Assembly (NCBI RefSeq): GCF_003443895.1
Contig: NZ_QQOA01000019.1
Span: forward strand, 1 to 64,000
From: Paraburkholderia phosphatilytica
Lineage (GTDB): Bacteria > Pseudomonadota > Gammaproteobacteria > Burkholderiales > Burkholderiaceae
Reading direction: 5' to 3'
Length of the DNA stretch: 64,000 nt
Shown here: one piece after another, positions 36,779 to 45,592 of the stretch
Numbering within the stretch: the stretch's first letter is position 1
How the letters are laid out: the number at the start of each line of letters is the position of its first letter
Notes under the pieces: model-generated
The model's database searches: none
Told to the model about the DNA's origin: nothing
What the model saw: only the letters and a program-made list of their open reading frames with translations
Translations under genes and position numbers: made by a program

Positions 36779-37288
36779 CTATCTAGCGTTGGTCAACGAC
36801 AGCAGCGCCGGCAGCACGATGACCATGCCGCCACCAGCCGCGAGCGCCACGCCGTAAGGCAAGCCGCGGGCGCTGGAAAACAGCGTGAGCGCGCGTACGA
36901 GGCGCGCCTCCTGCGGGCGGCGCAGACGGTCTGCGACGAAACTGAGCAGGGCTACGAACAACCCCGCGATCGAAATCAGAAAGAAGGCTGGCAGCATCAG
37001 CGTCGTGCCAGCCCACAGAAATATGGCCGCTGCGAGCTTCGCATCTCCGCCACCCAGAAGGTTCAAGGCAAACAGCACGGCACAGGCAGCAAATACGGCG
37101 ATGGCGACTGCGACATGAGTCATCACGTCAGCCACCGGCATGCGACGCGCGAGCGCGTCCGCGAGAAAAAGAAGGCCGATGATTATCACGAGGCCTGTGG
37201 GAAGTCGTCGCGACCGGACGTCGGTCACTGCGAGCGCGAACAGCACGCACAGCGAAAGAAGACGGAAGGCAACGGACAACAGTTGCAT
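36779..37288 (-). CDS. tadV: TadV/CpaA prepilin peptidase (A24)
   Basis: A 169-residue membrane aspartic protease that cleaves the Flp and pseudopilin leaders. The two catalytic aspartates are visible: Asp23 in TDVRSRRLP and Asp82 in GGGDAKLAA. It has about six membrane helices and lacks the N-methylating domain of PilD-type enzymes, as usual for TadV. GGAG stands six bases before the ATG. It lies 59 bp behind flp. Confidence 0.93.
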   Translation of the reverse strand: MQLLSVAFRLLSLCVLFALAVTDVRSRRLPTGLVIIIGLLFLADALARRMPVADVMTHVAVAIAVFAACAVLFALNLLGGGDAKLAAAIFLWAGTTLMLPAFFLISIAGLFVALLSFVADRLRRPQEARLVRALTLFSSARGLPYGVALAAGGGMVIVLPALLSLTNAR

Positions 37289-37347
37289 GATCGGCTCCGG
37301 AAAGGGAATCCGTGAGTTCGGCGGATTCCCCCGCCGTTGTTCACTTA

Positions 37348-37527
37348 TCAGCTGCTGGCAGCGGTGGTCACCTTCGTGTTCATCGTGGTGAACAGGCTGG
37401 AGATGTTGCTGCTGAAAGCCGTACCGACCGCCGTCAGGGCGACAGCGACGATGCCGGCCATGATTGCGTATTCCATCGCGCTGACGCCGCGCTCATCGCG
37501 GACAAACGCTTTAAAGAGCTTGCGCAT
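37348..37527 (-). CDS. flp: Flp/Fap-type IVb pilin, operon copy
   Basis: 59 residues from the ATG at 37527, which has GAGG eight bases upstream. Leader MRKLFKAFVRDERG, then VSAMEYAIMAGIVAVALTAV: Glu at +5, Tyr at +6, and the hydrophobic pilin helix. It heads the leftward Tad operon and should be the major pilin. The mRNA here is probably more abundant than for the rest of the operon, but I see no clear attenuator in the 59 bp before tadV. Confidence 0.95.
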   Translation of the reverse strand: MRKLFKAFVRDERGVSAMEYAIMAGIVAVALTAVGTAFSSNISSLFTTMNTKVTTAASS

Positions 37528-38256
37528 TTTGAAGTTCCTCAGAGAGAGTTGAGTTCGAGGCACGACCCGGGGAGGCCGCTCCACCCATCAGCGAATCCCG
37601 TGTCGGACAGACACAAAATGGCGCGCAGAGTGGGCAGTCTTTTTAACGGCAAGGGTTCTGGTTTCCTTTAGGGCACCACCGGAAAACCCTCACCTGCTAC
37701 ACGGAACCGCAAACCTGGCTGGGCGCGCGTTCTCATGCAGGTACGTCAGCAAGTATCCGGATTGGAGAGAAAAGACAGGCGTCGAAAATGCCGGGAAATT
37801 GACCGCAGTTCGGGCAATTGCATTTGCATGACCGAACCGGTTTGCGCGCGATTAATCCAGACAATTGTGAGTGCAAACGTTTTCGGGCCGGCAATAATGC
37901 CCGGTTCAAATGAAACGATAATTCGCGTCAGATGCCGCAATGGCCCGCCGGACGGGCCTCGACAGCCTCGATAACCGTGTCCCATACAGTCCTCGCGGAT
38001 CGTTCGGTTCGAAAACGATGGATACGCCGACCATCGCTATAACGAACTCCTGACGCGAAAACTTGAATCACGATATTTGCGGGCACCCTACAACAGGTTT
38101 ACCTGTCAGGCTTACCGTGCCCCCCAGGGCATCCCCCCGCCTCAACTTCCCCAACCACGCGCCGTTATCAGGTCTGAACACCGCGGCCCAACGCCTGCCG
38201 CGGATCGCCCGGTCAAGCGCGTGTGCAGCTGGCCGCGTAACCTGGAGCCACCACAC
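37528..38256. other. 729 bp divergent intergenic region between flp and cheV
   Basis: No convincing gene. It must contain the promoter of the Tad operon and that of the cheV gene. A six-pair hairpin GGCCCG/CGGGCC lies at 37942-37958. The stretch around 37790-37920 is clearly less GC-rich than its surroundings. GGGCAATTGCATTTGC near 37811 resembles a sigma-54 site but its spacing is one base too long. Confidence 0.4.
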
Positions 38257-39213
38257 ATGACGATTGATCAGACCTCGCTCGACGAACGCACCAACCTCAC
38301 CAGCTCCAACAAGTTCGAACTGCTGCTGTTCAGGCTCGGTTGCGTGTCGGCGGGAGACCCGCACGAACTCTATGGCATCAACGTATTCAAGGTGCGCGAG
38401 ATCCTCACGATGCCGGCCGTGACGCCGATCGCAGGCGCCGCGCCCTACATGCTCGGCGCGGTCGATATCCGCGGCCAGATCATCCCGGTGATCGATCTGC
38501 CGCACCTGATGGGCTGCACGCCCGAGCGTGGCCTGAACATCCTGCTCGTCACCGAATTCGCGCGCTCGACGCAGGCGTTCGCGGTCGAGGAAGTGGACGA
38601 CATCGTGCGTCTCGAATGGAACCAGGTGCTGTCGGCCGAAGGCGCGGCAGGCGGTAGCCTCGTGACCAGCATCGCGCGCATCGACGGTAACACCGGCGAC
38701 TCGCGTCTCGCGCAGGTGATCGACGTCGAGCAGGTGCTGCGCGACGTGTTCCCGGCCCAGCATCCGAACGTCGATCCGGACTCGGTCGGCGACGCGCTCG
38801 GCAGCCTCGGCCAGGCACAGATCATCGCGGCGGACGACTCCGGCTTCGCGCGCAAGCTGATCGAGGAAGCACTCACCGCGATCGGCGCGAAGTACACGAT
38901 GACGAAGACCGGCGAAGAAGCATGGCAGGTCGTGCAGAAGATCGCACAGGATGCGCAGTCGCAGCGCGTCAACATCCGCGACCGCATCGCGCTCGTGCTG
39001 ACCGACCTCGAGATGCCGGAAATGGACGGCTTCATGCTCACGCGCCAGATCAAGGGCGACGAGCGTCTGCGCGACATTCCGGTGCTGATCCACTCGTCGC
39101 TGACGGGTGCCGCGAACGAGGCGCACGTGCGCAACGCGGGCGCGAATGGCTACGTCGCAAAGTTCGCACCAGGCGAACTCGCCGATGCGATCCGCCGCGC
39201 TATCGCGGCCTGA
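38257..39213 (+). CDS. cheV: CheV-type chemotaxis coupling protein
   Basis: 318 residues from the ATG at 38257 (GGAG nine bases upstream). A CheW domain (about 20-165) includes LYGINVFKVREIL, GAVDIRGQIIPVIDLP and AFAVEEVDDIVRLEW. A receiver domain (about 185-315) has the acidic pair in AADDSGFARKL, the phosphorylation site Asp250 in LTDLEMPEMDGF, and the conserved Lys near the end (YVAKF). CheV couples chemoreceptors to CheA and adapts by phosphorylation. No other che genes are in the window. Confidence 0.92.
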   Translation: MTIDQTSLDERTNLTSSNKFELLLFRLGCVSAGDPHELYGINVFKVREILTMPAVTPIAGAAPYMLGAVDIRGQIIPVIDLPHLMGCTPERGLNILLVTEFARSTQAFAVEEVDDIVRLEWNQVLSAEGAAGGSLVTSIARIDGNTGDSRLAQVIDVEQVLRDVFPAQHPNVDPDSVGDALGSLGQAQIIAADDSGFARKLIEEALTAIGAKYTMTKTGEEAWQVVQKIAQDAQSQRVNIRDRIALVLTDLEMPEMDGFMLTRQIKGDERLRDIPVLIHSSLTGAANEAHVRNAGANGYVAKFAPGELADAIRRAIAA

Positions 39214-39308
39214 AGCGGATCACCGATCGATCCTTCGTTCTGCTTCAAACCTTCGTCGAGCCGCGTGATGTGTCTGCATCGCAGCACATAACACGGCCCG
39301 CAAAACAG

Positions 39309-39341
39309 GACGCCGCCGCTGGATGACCACGCGGCGGCGTC
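39309..39341 (+). terminator. Intrinsic terminator of cheV
   Basis: GACGCCGCCGC (39309-39319) pairs with GCGGCGGCGTC (39331-39341), with an inner TGG/CCA pair, then TTGCATTTT. It lies about 95 bases after the cheV stop. Confidence 0.85.
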
Positions 39342-39408
39342 TTGCATTTTGGGCTTCCATGCAGCCCGGACGCCAACGCAAGCGCGAACGCTCACGTCGC
39401 GCCCAGTA

Positions 39409-39654
39409 TCAGTACCCCGGCGCCCAGTGGCCCGGCACCCACGCCCACGCGCCACCTTCCCAGCGATAGTGACCTTTCACCCAGTGATAGCCGGGCGCGG
39501 GCGCCGCGGGCATGACTTCAACGCGCGGCGCAGGTTCAGGCGGCCGCGCTGGCGCGACGACACACGCCGACAGCATCGATGCGCCGACACACGCGGCGAT
39601 CGCCGCACCGAGACGCCAACTGGTTCGCTGCTTTGCTTCCATCTTTGCTTTCAT
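39409..39654 (-). CDS. Small YXWGXW-repeat lipoprotein
   Basis: 81 residues from the ATG at 39654, with GGGAG seven bases upstream. A lipoprotein signal ends in LSAC (about 27-30). The mature part is Pro/Ala-rich, then GYHWVKGHYRWEGGAWAWVP and GHWAPGY, two to three copies of the aromatic YXWxxGHW motif. The function of these short repeat proteins is unknown. A similar gene lies at 44458-44751, on the far side of the sigma factor operon. Confidence 0.85.
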   Translation of the reverse strand: MKAKMEAKQRTSWRLGAAIAACVGASMLSACVVAPARPPEPAPRVEVMPAAPAPGYHWVKGHYRWEGGAWAWVPGHWAPGY

Positions 39655-39791
39655 CTGAACGCTCCCTTCGTTGTGTTTATCAATCTGCATGACGGCGTAC
39701 CCCAGACGAACCCAAGGCTAACCCGTGGCACGCCACCCGCTCCTGCACTCCGCAACCGTTCCTCTCTGCGCAAACGATCGCGTCATTCCCT

Positions 39792-40940
39792 TCATGTGCG
39801 CACGAGACCCGTCATCGGCTTCGGCGTGTTCGCCTCGGCGAAGAGCTGCGCGCTCGTGCGTTGCGGATCGAGCGCGAGGCTTTCGCTCGCGGCGCCCGCA
39901 ATGAACGCATCCAGCGACGCGGTCGGCTTCAGGTCGCGGCCCTGGTACAGGTTCGACTGCCCGAGTCCCGGCCAGTCGGCGATCACGCGGCCGCCCTGCA
40001 CCGAGCCGCCGAACAGCATTGCCACCGTGCCGGTGCCGTGATCGGTGCCACCCGTGCCGTTGACCGCCGCGGTGCGACCGAATTCCGTGGCAACCAGCAC
40101 CGTCGTCTGGTTCCAGACGGGGCCGAGGTTGTCGCGCAACGCCGCGATCATCGTGTCGAGCGCCTTCAGCTGGTTGGCGAGTCGCGGCATCTGCCCGCTG
40201 TGCGTGTCCCAGCCGCCCGTCTCGATCATCGCAATACGCGGGCCATCGTTCTTCGCGAGGAAGCTCGCCGCGAGCTTGCCGACACTCGCGGGGTCCTGGC
40301 GCGCGCCGGCATCGCTCGCGAGCCCGCGCGCCGTCATCGCTTCCTGCCAGAGCGGGCGCAACTGTTTGTCGTCTTCGTAGAGCTGCGACACGCGCATCAA
40401 CAGATCGTCCGGCGCCTGCGGCAATGCGGACGCTGCGTACGACGACACCTCCGCCTTGCCGCGCAAAGCCGCGGGAATGGTCGGCGCGAACGCGATCGCG
40501 TTGTCGCGGCTGGGCGGCAACAGCTGCGTCAGGCGATTCAGCCAGCCGTCCTTCACCTGGTACGGCGCGCTGCCGCCGGATTCGAGCACGTTCTGGCCAT
40601 CGAAGTGCGAACGGTCGCGATATGGCGACGACACTGCGTGCAGGAAAAGCGCCTGCTTCGCGTCGTACAGCTTCGCCGTCTCGACGAGCGACGGATGCAG
40701 TGCGAACGTGCCGTCGAGCTTCGTTGCACCCGCCACGTCGACCGCGATCGGTCCGCGCAGCCGCGCATACGCTGGGTCCGCGTACGGCACGACGATGTGC
40801 AGCCCATCGGCCGCGCCGCGCTGGATCACGAACACGAAGCGGCGCTCGGTCTCGACGCTCGCGAACGCGATCTGCGGCGACACGAGGATCGCGCCTGCGC
40901 CGGCAGCGGCGAAGCGCATGAATCTGCGGCGTGAAAGCAT
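39792..40940 (-). CDS. DUF1501 family Tat-exported protein
   Basis: 382 residues from the ATG at 40940, three bases after the DUF1800 stop. It begins with a twin-arginine signal, SRRRFMRFAAAGAGA, so it is exported folded. The core has VFVIQRGAADGLHIVVPYAD, RSHFDGQNVLESG, IETGGWDTHSGQ, VLVATEFGRTAAVNGTGGTD and HGTGTVAMLFGG, the alkaline-phosphatase-like signature of DUF1501. The DUF1800/DUF1501 pair is widespread in bacteria and uncharacterised; it may act on exported sulfate or phosphate esters. Confidence 0.9.
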   Translation of the reverse strand: MLSRRRFMRFAAAGAGAILVSPQIAFASVETERRFVFVIQRGAADGLHIVVPYADPAYARLRGPIAVDVAGATKLDGTFALHPSLVETAKLYDAKQALFLHAVSSPYRDRSHFDGQNVLESGGSAPYQVKDGWLNRLTQLLPPSRDNAIAFAPTIPAALRGKAEVSSYAASALPQAPDDLLMRVSQLYEDDKQLRPLWQEAMTARGLASDAGARQDPASVGKLAASFLAKNDGPRIAMIETGGWDTHSGQMPRLANQLKALDTMIAALRDNLGPVWNQTTVLVATEFGRTAAVNGTGGTDHGTGTVAMLFGGSVQGGRVIADWPGLGQSNLYQGRDLKPTASLDAFIAGAASESLALDPQRTSAQLFAEANTPKPMTGLVRT

Positions 40941-40942
40941 GA

Positions 40943-42481
40943 CTATCTCCGTTGGAAATCGGGCGACACGATCAGCAGCGCAAGCGCCGTGGTCGTGCTC
41001 TCGGCGCGCGACACGGCGGTCGCGGTCGGCGTGCTGAGACTGCCCGCGAACATCGAGCCGCCCAGCGTACGCGGATCGAGTCCTTCGCCCGAACGCGCGG
41101 CAAGGCGCGGCGCAACCTCGACGCGGCGCACGAGCGCATCGGGCGCGGCCCAGCTCGCGGCGATGTCGTCGTAACCGGCGGGCGAACCCGGCCGCCAGAC
41201 CGGTTGACCCAGCTGCGTCAGCAGCGGCGCGCCCTGCATGCCGCCGAGATCGCGCCAGCCGAGCCCGCGCATCGCCGACACGGTCCACTCCCATGGCGTC
41301 TTGAACTTCACGTCGGCGGGCGCCCATGCTTCCGGCGCATCGATCAGCGCGCGGTACACTGTGGGCAGATCGCCGTTGCTCTTCGTGTACGCGGCAGCGA
41401 GACGATCGACCGCGGACTGCGGCGGGTTGTCCGCGATGAAGTGGCGCGCGAGCTTGGTCGCGAGATGGTTCGCGGTGGCGGGCGATGCCGCGAGGTCATG
41501 CAGCACCGCGCGCGCCTGGCCTTCGCCCGGCTCGTCGTACGTGCGGCCGAGTATCGTGCGCGCGCCGGGTTCGTGCAGGTTCGGACGGAACATGAAGGTG
41601 CCGGGCGGCCCCAGATCGGGACGCCGCCCCAGCGCATTCGCGATGCTCCAGCCGGTCATCGCGCGCGCGAATTCGGTCACGTCCTGCTGCGTGTAGCCGG
41701 TGCGCACGCCAAGCGTGTGCAGTTCCATGATCTCGCGCGCCAGGTTCTCGTTGAGGCCGCGCTTCACGTCGGGATTGCGCTCGGCCGCGCGGATCGCCGC
41801 CGTGCTGTCGGGGCCGACGGAGCGCGTCTGGTCGAGGAACAGCTGCATCGCCGGGTGCTGCTCCACCGCGACGAGCATGTCCTCGAAACGTCCGAGCACG
41901 TGCGGGCGGATCGCTTCCATTTCGAACGCGCCGGCGAAGGCCGCCACCGGCCCTTTGTCGACCGATACCGCGAAGTGATTCGCCCAGAAATGCACGAGAC
42001 GCTCGACGAACGGCGCGGGCGTATCGAGCGCGCTGACGATGCGCGCATCCACCGCTTCGCGGTAGGTATCGCGCGCTTCGCGGCGCAGCATCATGTTGAC
42101 GGCACGGCGCGCGTTCGCGACGGGGTCGCTCGCGGCGTTGTTGGCTGCGTTGTTCGCGGCATTCTGCGCGCCGGCTTGATTGCGCGGCATGACGGCGTTG
42201 TTGCCTGCGCCATTGCCCGCGCCGTTACCCGCATTGGCATTGAAACCACCCGCGTTCTGCGTCGCCTGCATGCGCTGCTGCGCGGCTTCCTGCGCGATCG
42301 CGGTACTCGTCTGCTGCGACGACCACGCGGCCGGCAGCGGCTGATAGCGGTCGAACTGCGCGACGAGCCAGGCGTGCGGATCGGCGGGCGGCTGATCGTC
42401 GGGGCGGGCGCCGAGACCGAAACGGTTCAGCGCGATCGCGGCCGGGTTCGCCCGGCCTGCATTACCAGTTTCGGTGGCCAT
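40943..42481 (-). CDS. DUF1800 family protein
   Basis: 512 residues from the ATG at 42481, with AAGGA seven bases upstream. The DUF1800 features are ALNRFGLGARPDD, LVHFWANHFAVSVDKG, EMEAIRPHVLGRFEDML, LNENLAREIMELHTLGV, GYTQQDVTEFARAMTGW and LARHFIADNPP. A low-complexity Asn/Ala/Gly insert (about 85-125) interrupts the N-terminal part. It is translated just before the DUF1501 gene, the usual pairing. Confidence 0.9.
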   Translation of the reverse strand: MATETGNAGRANPAAIALNRFGLGARPDDQPPADPHAWLVAQFDRYQPLPAAWSSQQTSTAIAQEAAQQRMQATQNAGGFNANAGNGAGNGAGNNAVMPRNQAGAQNAANNAANNAASDPVANARRAVNMMLRREARDTYREAVDARIVSALDTPAPFVERLVHFWANHFAVSVDKGPVAAFAGAFEMEAIRPHVLGRFEDMLVAVEQHPAMQLFLDQTRSVGPDSTAAIRAAERNPDVKRGLNENLAREIMELHTLGVRTGYTQQDVTEFARAMTGWSIANALGRRPDLGPPGTFMFRPNLHEPGARTILGRTYDEPGEGQARAVLHDLAASPATANHLATKLARHFIADNPPQSAVDRLAAAYTKSNGDLPTVYRALIDAPEAWAPADVKFKTPWEWTVSAMRGLGWRDLGGMQGAPLLTQLGQPVWRPGSPAGYDDIAASWAAPDALVRRVEVAPRLAARSGEGLDPRTLGGSMFAGSLSTPTATAVSRAESTTTALALLIVSPDFQRR

Positions 42482-42569
42482 GCGGATTCCTTCGTGCTTC
42501 GATGTCCTGTTCAACGGTCATCGCGGAGAAATCCGTCGCGCACTGCGGCGATTTTTGTTTCGGTATTTT

Positions 42570-43112
42570 TCAATCGCCGTCAGACGCGGCGCTCGCTGCC
42601 GTCGCCTGCGACGTCTGTTCCGCACCCGATGCCGGCTTCTTCGCGGTGCCGGGCAGACGCCACTGACCGTTCATCCGCAAACCTTCGGCGAAACGCGCAC
42701 GCTCGTCGGGCGATAACGTGGCCGCGAAATCCGCGACCGCCTGCTCGACCCGCGTGCGCAACGCGACATCACCGGCGCGCGTGCGCGCGAGCGCCGCGTC
42801 AAGCGCCGCGCGATCGAACTGCCGCGCGGCGACGATATCGAGCACGTCCTCGCGCCCTGCCCGCGCTTCGCGCGCGTCCGCACGGCCTTCACGGCGCGCG
42901 CTCTTCAGCGCTTCGAAGAACTGCTTCTGCCGCTCCGGCGACAGGCTTTCGGCAGCGAAGCGCAGCGGCCGCCCAGGTGCGCGCGCCGCGGCTACCTCGC
43001 GTTTGCCGTGCGACGAAAACCACTGCACCGTGCCGCCCGCGAGCCCGCCCACCAGGAAGACGTTCAGGACCACCGACGCGACCAGTATCCATCGCGAAGC
43101 ACCGCTACTCAT
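42570..43112 (-). CDS. Periplasmic metal-sensor-like (Metal_resist/CnrR-type) protein
   Basis: 180 residues with one N-terminal membrane helix (about 8-30) and a helical, Arg/Glu/Ala-rich periplasmic domain with two LSPERQKQF/LSPDERARF type repeats, similar to Spy/CnrR/ZraP-type metal-responsive proteins. It overlaps the anti-sigma stop by four bases. In CnrYXH-like systems such a protein senses a signal and controls the anti-sigma factor; that is the inferred role. No metal-binding His/Met cluster is obvious. Confidence 0.72.
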   Translation of the reverse strand: MSSGASRWILVASVVLNVFLVGGLAGGTVQWFSSHGKREVAAARAPGRPLRFAAESLSPERQKQFFEALKSARREGRADAREARAGREDVLDIVAARQFDRAALDAALARTRAGDVALRTRVEQAVADFAATLSPDERARFAEGLRMNGQWRLPGTAKKPASGAEQTSQATAASAASDGD

Positions 43113-43582
43113 TGGTCACTCCAGTCCGCGGAAGACCCGCCGAAGCTTGTGGTCAGATACGACGGATCGTGCAGCGACGTCCGGCTCGCGTCGGGCGCGC
43201 CCGACAGCACGAAGAACGATACGGCGAGCGCCCCCGTCAGGCCGCCGAGCAGCCCCACTCCCGCGAGTGCCGCGCCGGACCACCACGAGCGCGCGCGCGA
43301 TGGCGCCAGCAGCGTGCGCCCGCGCGGCGCCGACGCGACGATGCGGCGATGCAGCGCGTCGCTCGCGGGCGCGACCTCGTAGCGGTCGAGCCAGTCGTCG
43401 ATGCCGGCGGCGGCGTCGAGCAATGCATGCGCGTCGTCGCGATGCGCGTCGGCCCACGCGCGCGCAGCGTCGCGTTCGGCGTCCGGCCAGCGCTGCGCAT
43501 TGGCGCCGTACGCGTCGACGATCGCGCGAAAGCGCGCTTCGCCCATCGGGGCATGCTGGGGAGTGTTCGGTTCAGATGTCAT
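43109..43582 (-). CDS. Putative membrane anti-sigma factor
   Basis: 157 residues: a cytoplasmic N-terminal part of about 90 residues, one membrane helix (ALAGVGLLGGLTGALAVSFF, about 105-125) and a short periplasmic tail. It overlaps the sigma factor stop by ATGA coupling, the usual anti-sigma position. No zinc HxxxCxxC motif is present, so it is not a ZAS-type anti-sigma. The call rests on topology and synteny. Confidence 0.72.
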   Translation of the reverse strand: MTSEPNTPQHAPMGEARFRAIVDAYGANAQRWPDAERDAARAWADAHRDDAHALLDAAAGIDDWLDRYEVAPASDALHRRIVASAPRGRTLLAPSRARSWWSGAALAGVGLLGGLTGALAVSFFVLSGAPDASRTSLHDPSYLTTSFGGSSADWSDQ

Positions 43583-44187
43583 GATGCTTCCTTGCCCTCG
43601 CCGCGTTCGACGAGCAGCGCGCGAAGATTGCGCCGTGCCCGCGCGAGCAGGCTTTCGAGCGCGTCGACCGAAATGCCCATCAGCGCGGCCGCCTCGATGT
43701 TGGACAGTTCCTGGTAGTAGTTCAAGACCAGCGCCTCGCGCTGGCGCGCGGGCAACGACGAGAGCGCCGCGCGGATCTGCGCGTCGCGCGACTGCCGCTC
43801 CGCATGCTCGGCGGGCGTCGCGGCGTGGTCGGCGACATCGGGCGCGTCGTCGACGGGCGTCTCACGGTGCGCGCGCAACCGGTCGTAGCAGAGGTTCAGC
43901 GCGACCCGATGCAGCCAGGTGTCGAACTTCGCCTCGCCCGCCTTCCAGCGCGGCGCATGCGTCCAGATCCGCTCGAACGCTTCCTGCGCGACGTCCTCCG
44001 CTTCCATACGGTCTCCCAGCATGCGAGTGGCCAGCCGCAACAGGCGCGGCAGCTTGCGCGCAATCAGCGTGCGTACGGCAGCGGCGTCGCGCTGGCCGAC
44101 CCGTTCGACGAGCTCGGCGTCCGGGTCGAGGCCGCCGTTGCGTCCGTCATTGCGTCCGCTGCTGTGACCTGTGTCGCGATCGCTCAA
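43579..44187 (-). CDS. ECF-type RNA polymerase sigma factor
   Basis: Sigma region 2 reads LPRLLRLATRMLGDRMEAED, then VAQEAFERIWTHAPRW and FDTWLHRVALNLCYDRLR. Region 4 reads LSSLPARQREALVLNYYQEL and SNIEAAALMGISVDALESLL. I chose the TTG at 44187, which has GGAG nine bases upstream and gives 202 residues, normal for an ECF factor. ATG codons at 44319 and 44445 would add an Arg/Gly-rich extension without a good ribosome-binding site. It probably transcribes its own operon (anti-sigma, sensor, DUF1800, DUF1501). Confidence 0.88.
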   Translation of the reverse strand: MSDRDTGHSSGRNDGRNGGLDPDAELVERVGQRDAAAVRTLIARKLPRLLRLATRMLGDRMEAEDVAQEAFERIWTHAPRWKAGEAKFDTWLHRVALNLCYDRLRAHRETPVDDAPDVADHAATPAEHAERQSRDAQIRAALSSLPARQREALVLNYYQELSNIEAAALMGISVDALESLLARARRNLRALLVERGEGKEAS

Positions 44188-44457
44188 GGCGCGCTGCTCC
44201 GGCGCGGGCCCCGATGCGGCCGCGCGACAGCCCCTGCCGCCGGATACGCGGCGCAATACTGCTTCACGTGCCGGTGCTCCCTCTGAGATGACTACGTTCG
44301 TGTTCACTGCACGATCCATCCGGCCGGCCCCGACGCGCGTCGTTACGAACGACTGCGCGGCAAGGCGGCCGGCGCGCCGCTCAATATACGACGACAGCGT
44401 GGCGGACATAAACCTGCCGCGCCGTTTCGACGGCGCGGCCTGCAAGCGTGGCCGCGA

Positions 44458-44751
44458 TCAGGCCCAATGCCCCGGCACCCAGCGCCAGTTCGGCCCACGC
44501 TGGACCCAGTGACCCGGAATCCAGCGGTAGCCCGGACGCACCGCCTGCCAGTGACCGCCGATCCACACGTAACGCCCGCCGCGCCACGCCCAGTGACCCG
44601 GATCCCAGACCGCGCCAGGGCGCGGCCCGGGCACGACTTCGACGCGTGGCGGTGGGGGCGGCGCAACGATGACGGCCTGAGCGAACGTCGCCGTTGCGGC
44701 GAGCGTCACGACGGCGGCTGTCACAGCCTTCGCGATGTAGATCGACTTCAT
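44458..44751 (-). CDS. Small YXWGXW-repeat secreted protein
   Basis: 97 residues with GGAGG five bases before the ATG. A signal peptide (to about residue 24, FAQA) is followed by a Pro-rich linker and four repeats of the type DPGHWAWRGGRYVWIGGHW / GYRWIPGHW / NWRWVPGHW. It resembles 39409-39654 in the repeat but not in the signal, since this one has no lipobox. It is just upstream of, and parallel to, the sigma factor operon. Confidence 0.85.
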   Translation of the reverse strand: MKSIYIAKAVTAAVVTLAATATFAQAVIVAPPPPPRVEVVPGPRPGAVWDPGHWAWRGGRYVWIGGHWQAVRPGYRWIPGHWVQRGPNWRWVPGHWA

Positions 44752-45046
44752 GTAGACCTCCGATGCAAGCTGACAGGTTAGTAAAGCGGCTTCCTCGAGC
44801 CAGGAGCCGTGCGGCCTCTCCGCGCGGCGTTCTGTCTGCTTGAACGGTGCCAGCAGACGGAATCCGTCGCGAGAATTTTAAAATTTCATTTTTCCATGCT
44901 TGCGCTTTACGCAAGCTACCCCGAAACTGTTGCCTTTCCATGCGCGTTGGGACAGATCATCAGTCCCTGCCGATCGGGGAACGGTAGTACGCCGTGCATC
45001 GCTTCGCCGTCTGCGGTGCCTGAAAAACACTACAAAATCAATAACA
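44752..45046. other. Intergenic region with A/T-rich palindrome and hairpin
   Basis: AATTTTAAAATT, a perfect 12 bp palindrome, lies at 44874-44885 in a markedly A/T-rich patch. GCTTGCG/CGCAAGC with a five-base loop lies at 44898-44916. Both are upstream of the orfA gene, so promoter or operator functions are possible. Confidence 0.4.
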
Positions 45047-45592
45047 ATGAACCTGAGAGAACTGCCGATGCCCGACCCCATGGTCGGACACACGGGCATG
45101 CATGGCGCGGGCAATCGCGTCGCGCCGGAAACGGCGCGCATGCCGGGAGGGTGGCTGGCCAGCTACCCGCTTTTCAACGCAGCACTGCATCACGGCGAGA
45201 CCGCCTTCCGCGTCGCGCCGGAGCAGGTGCGGCGGGCCATCCTGCAGCGCGTGCCGCGGCGCGACACCGCGCCGGACGAGATCACTGCGCGCCTGATGGA
45301 TCTCGGCGTGTCGTTCGTCGAACTGTGTACGCGCACGGTCGACGAAGCGGTCCAGGCGTTCCTCGCAAGCGAAGGCGGCAACGCTTCCAGCGTACCGCGT
45401 CTCGACGAGCTCGCCGCGCAGATTCCGCACACCGTGACGCCGCTCGTCGCACGGCCGCCGTGCCTGTTGCGTCCCGGCCTCGGCATCTTTCTCGACGGCT
45501 GGATGCGCTTTTTCTCGTACCGCGCGCGCGGCGACACGACGATTCCGCTCGTCGCCGTCGATTGGCCCGCGCTGTACGAACGATTGAAATAA
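45047..45592 (+). CDS. Conserved protein of unknown function, orfA copy 1
   Basis: 181 residues from the ATG at 45047; an ATG at 45068 preceded by GAGAGA is an alternative. I do not recognise the family. It reads as a compact soluble protein with segments GGWLASYPLFNAALHHGETA, TVDEAVQAFLASEGGNASS, LDELAAQIPHTV and PGLGIFLDGWMRFFSYRARG. No signal peptide or membrane helix is seen. It is followed 48 bp later by orfB. The same pair recurs at 61246-61998, where this gene is broken. Confidence 0.7.
   Translation: MNLRELPMPDPMVGHTGMHGAGNRVAPETARMPGGWLASYPLFNAALHHGETAFRVAPEQVRRAILQRVPRRDTAPDEITARLMDLGVSFVELCTRTVDEAVQAFLASEGGNASSVPRLDELAAQIPHTVTPLVARPPCLLRPGLGIFLDGWMRFFSYRARGDTTIPLVAVDWPALYERLK

Noticed and set aside
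37808-37830. Sigma-54-like promoter between flp and cheV
   Set aside because: The GG and GC elements are spaced one base too far apart and the site is on the strand opposite to the Tad operon.
40952-43717. A 921-codon open frame on the plus strand
   Set aside because: It is a shadow of the DUF1800, sensor and anti-sigma genes, whose motifs and overlaps are clear on the other strand.
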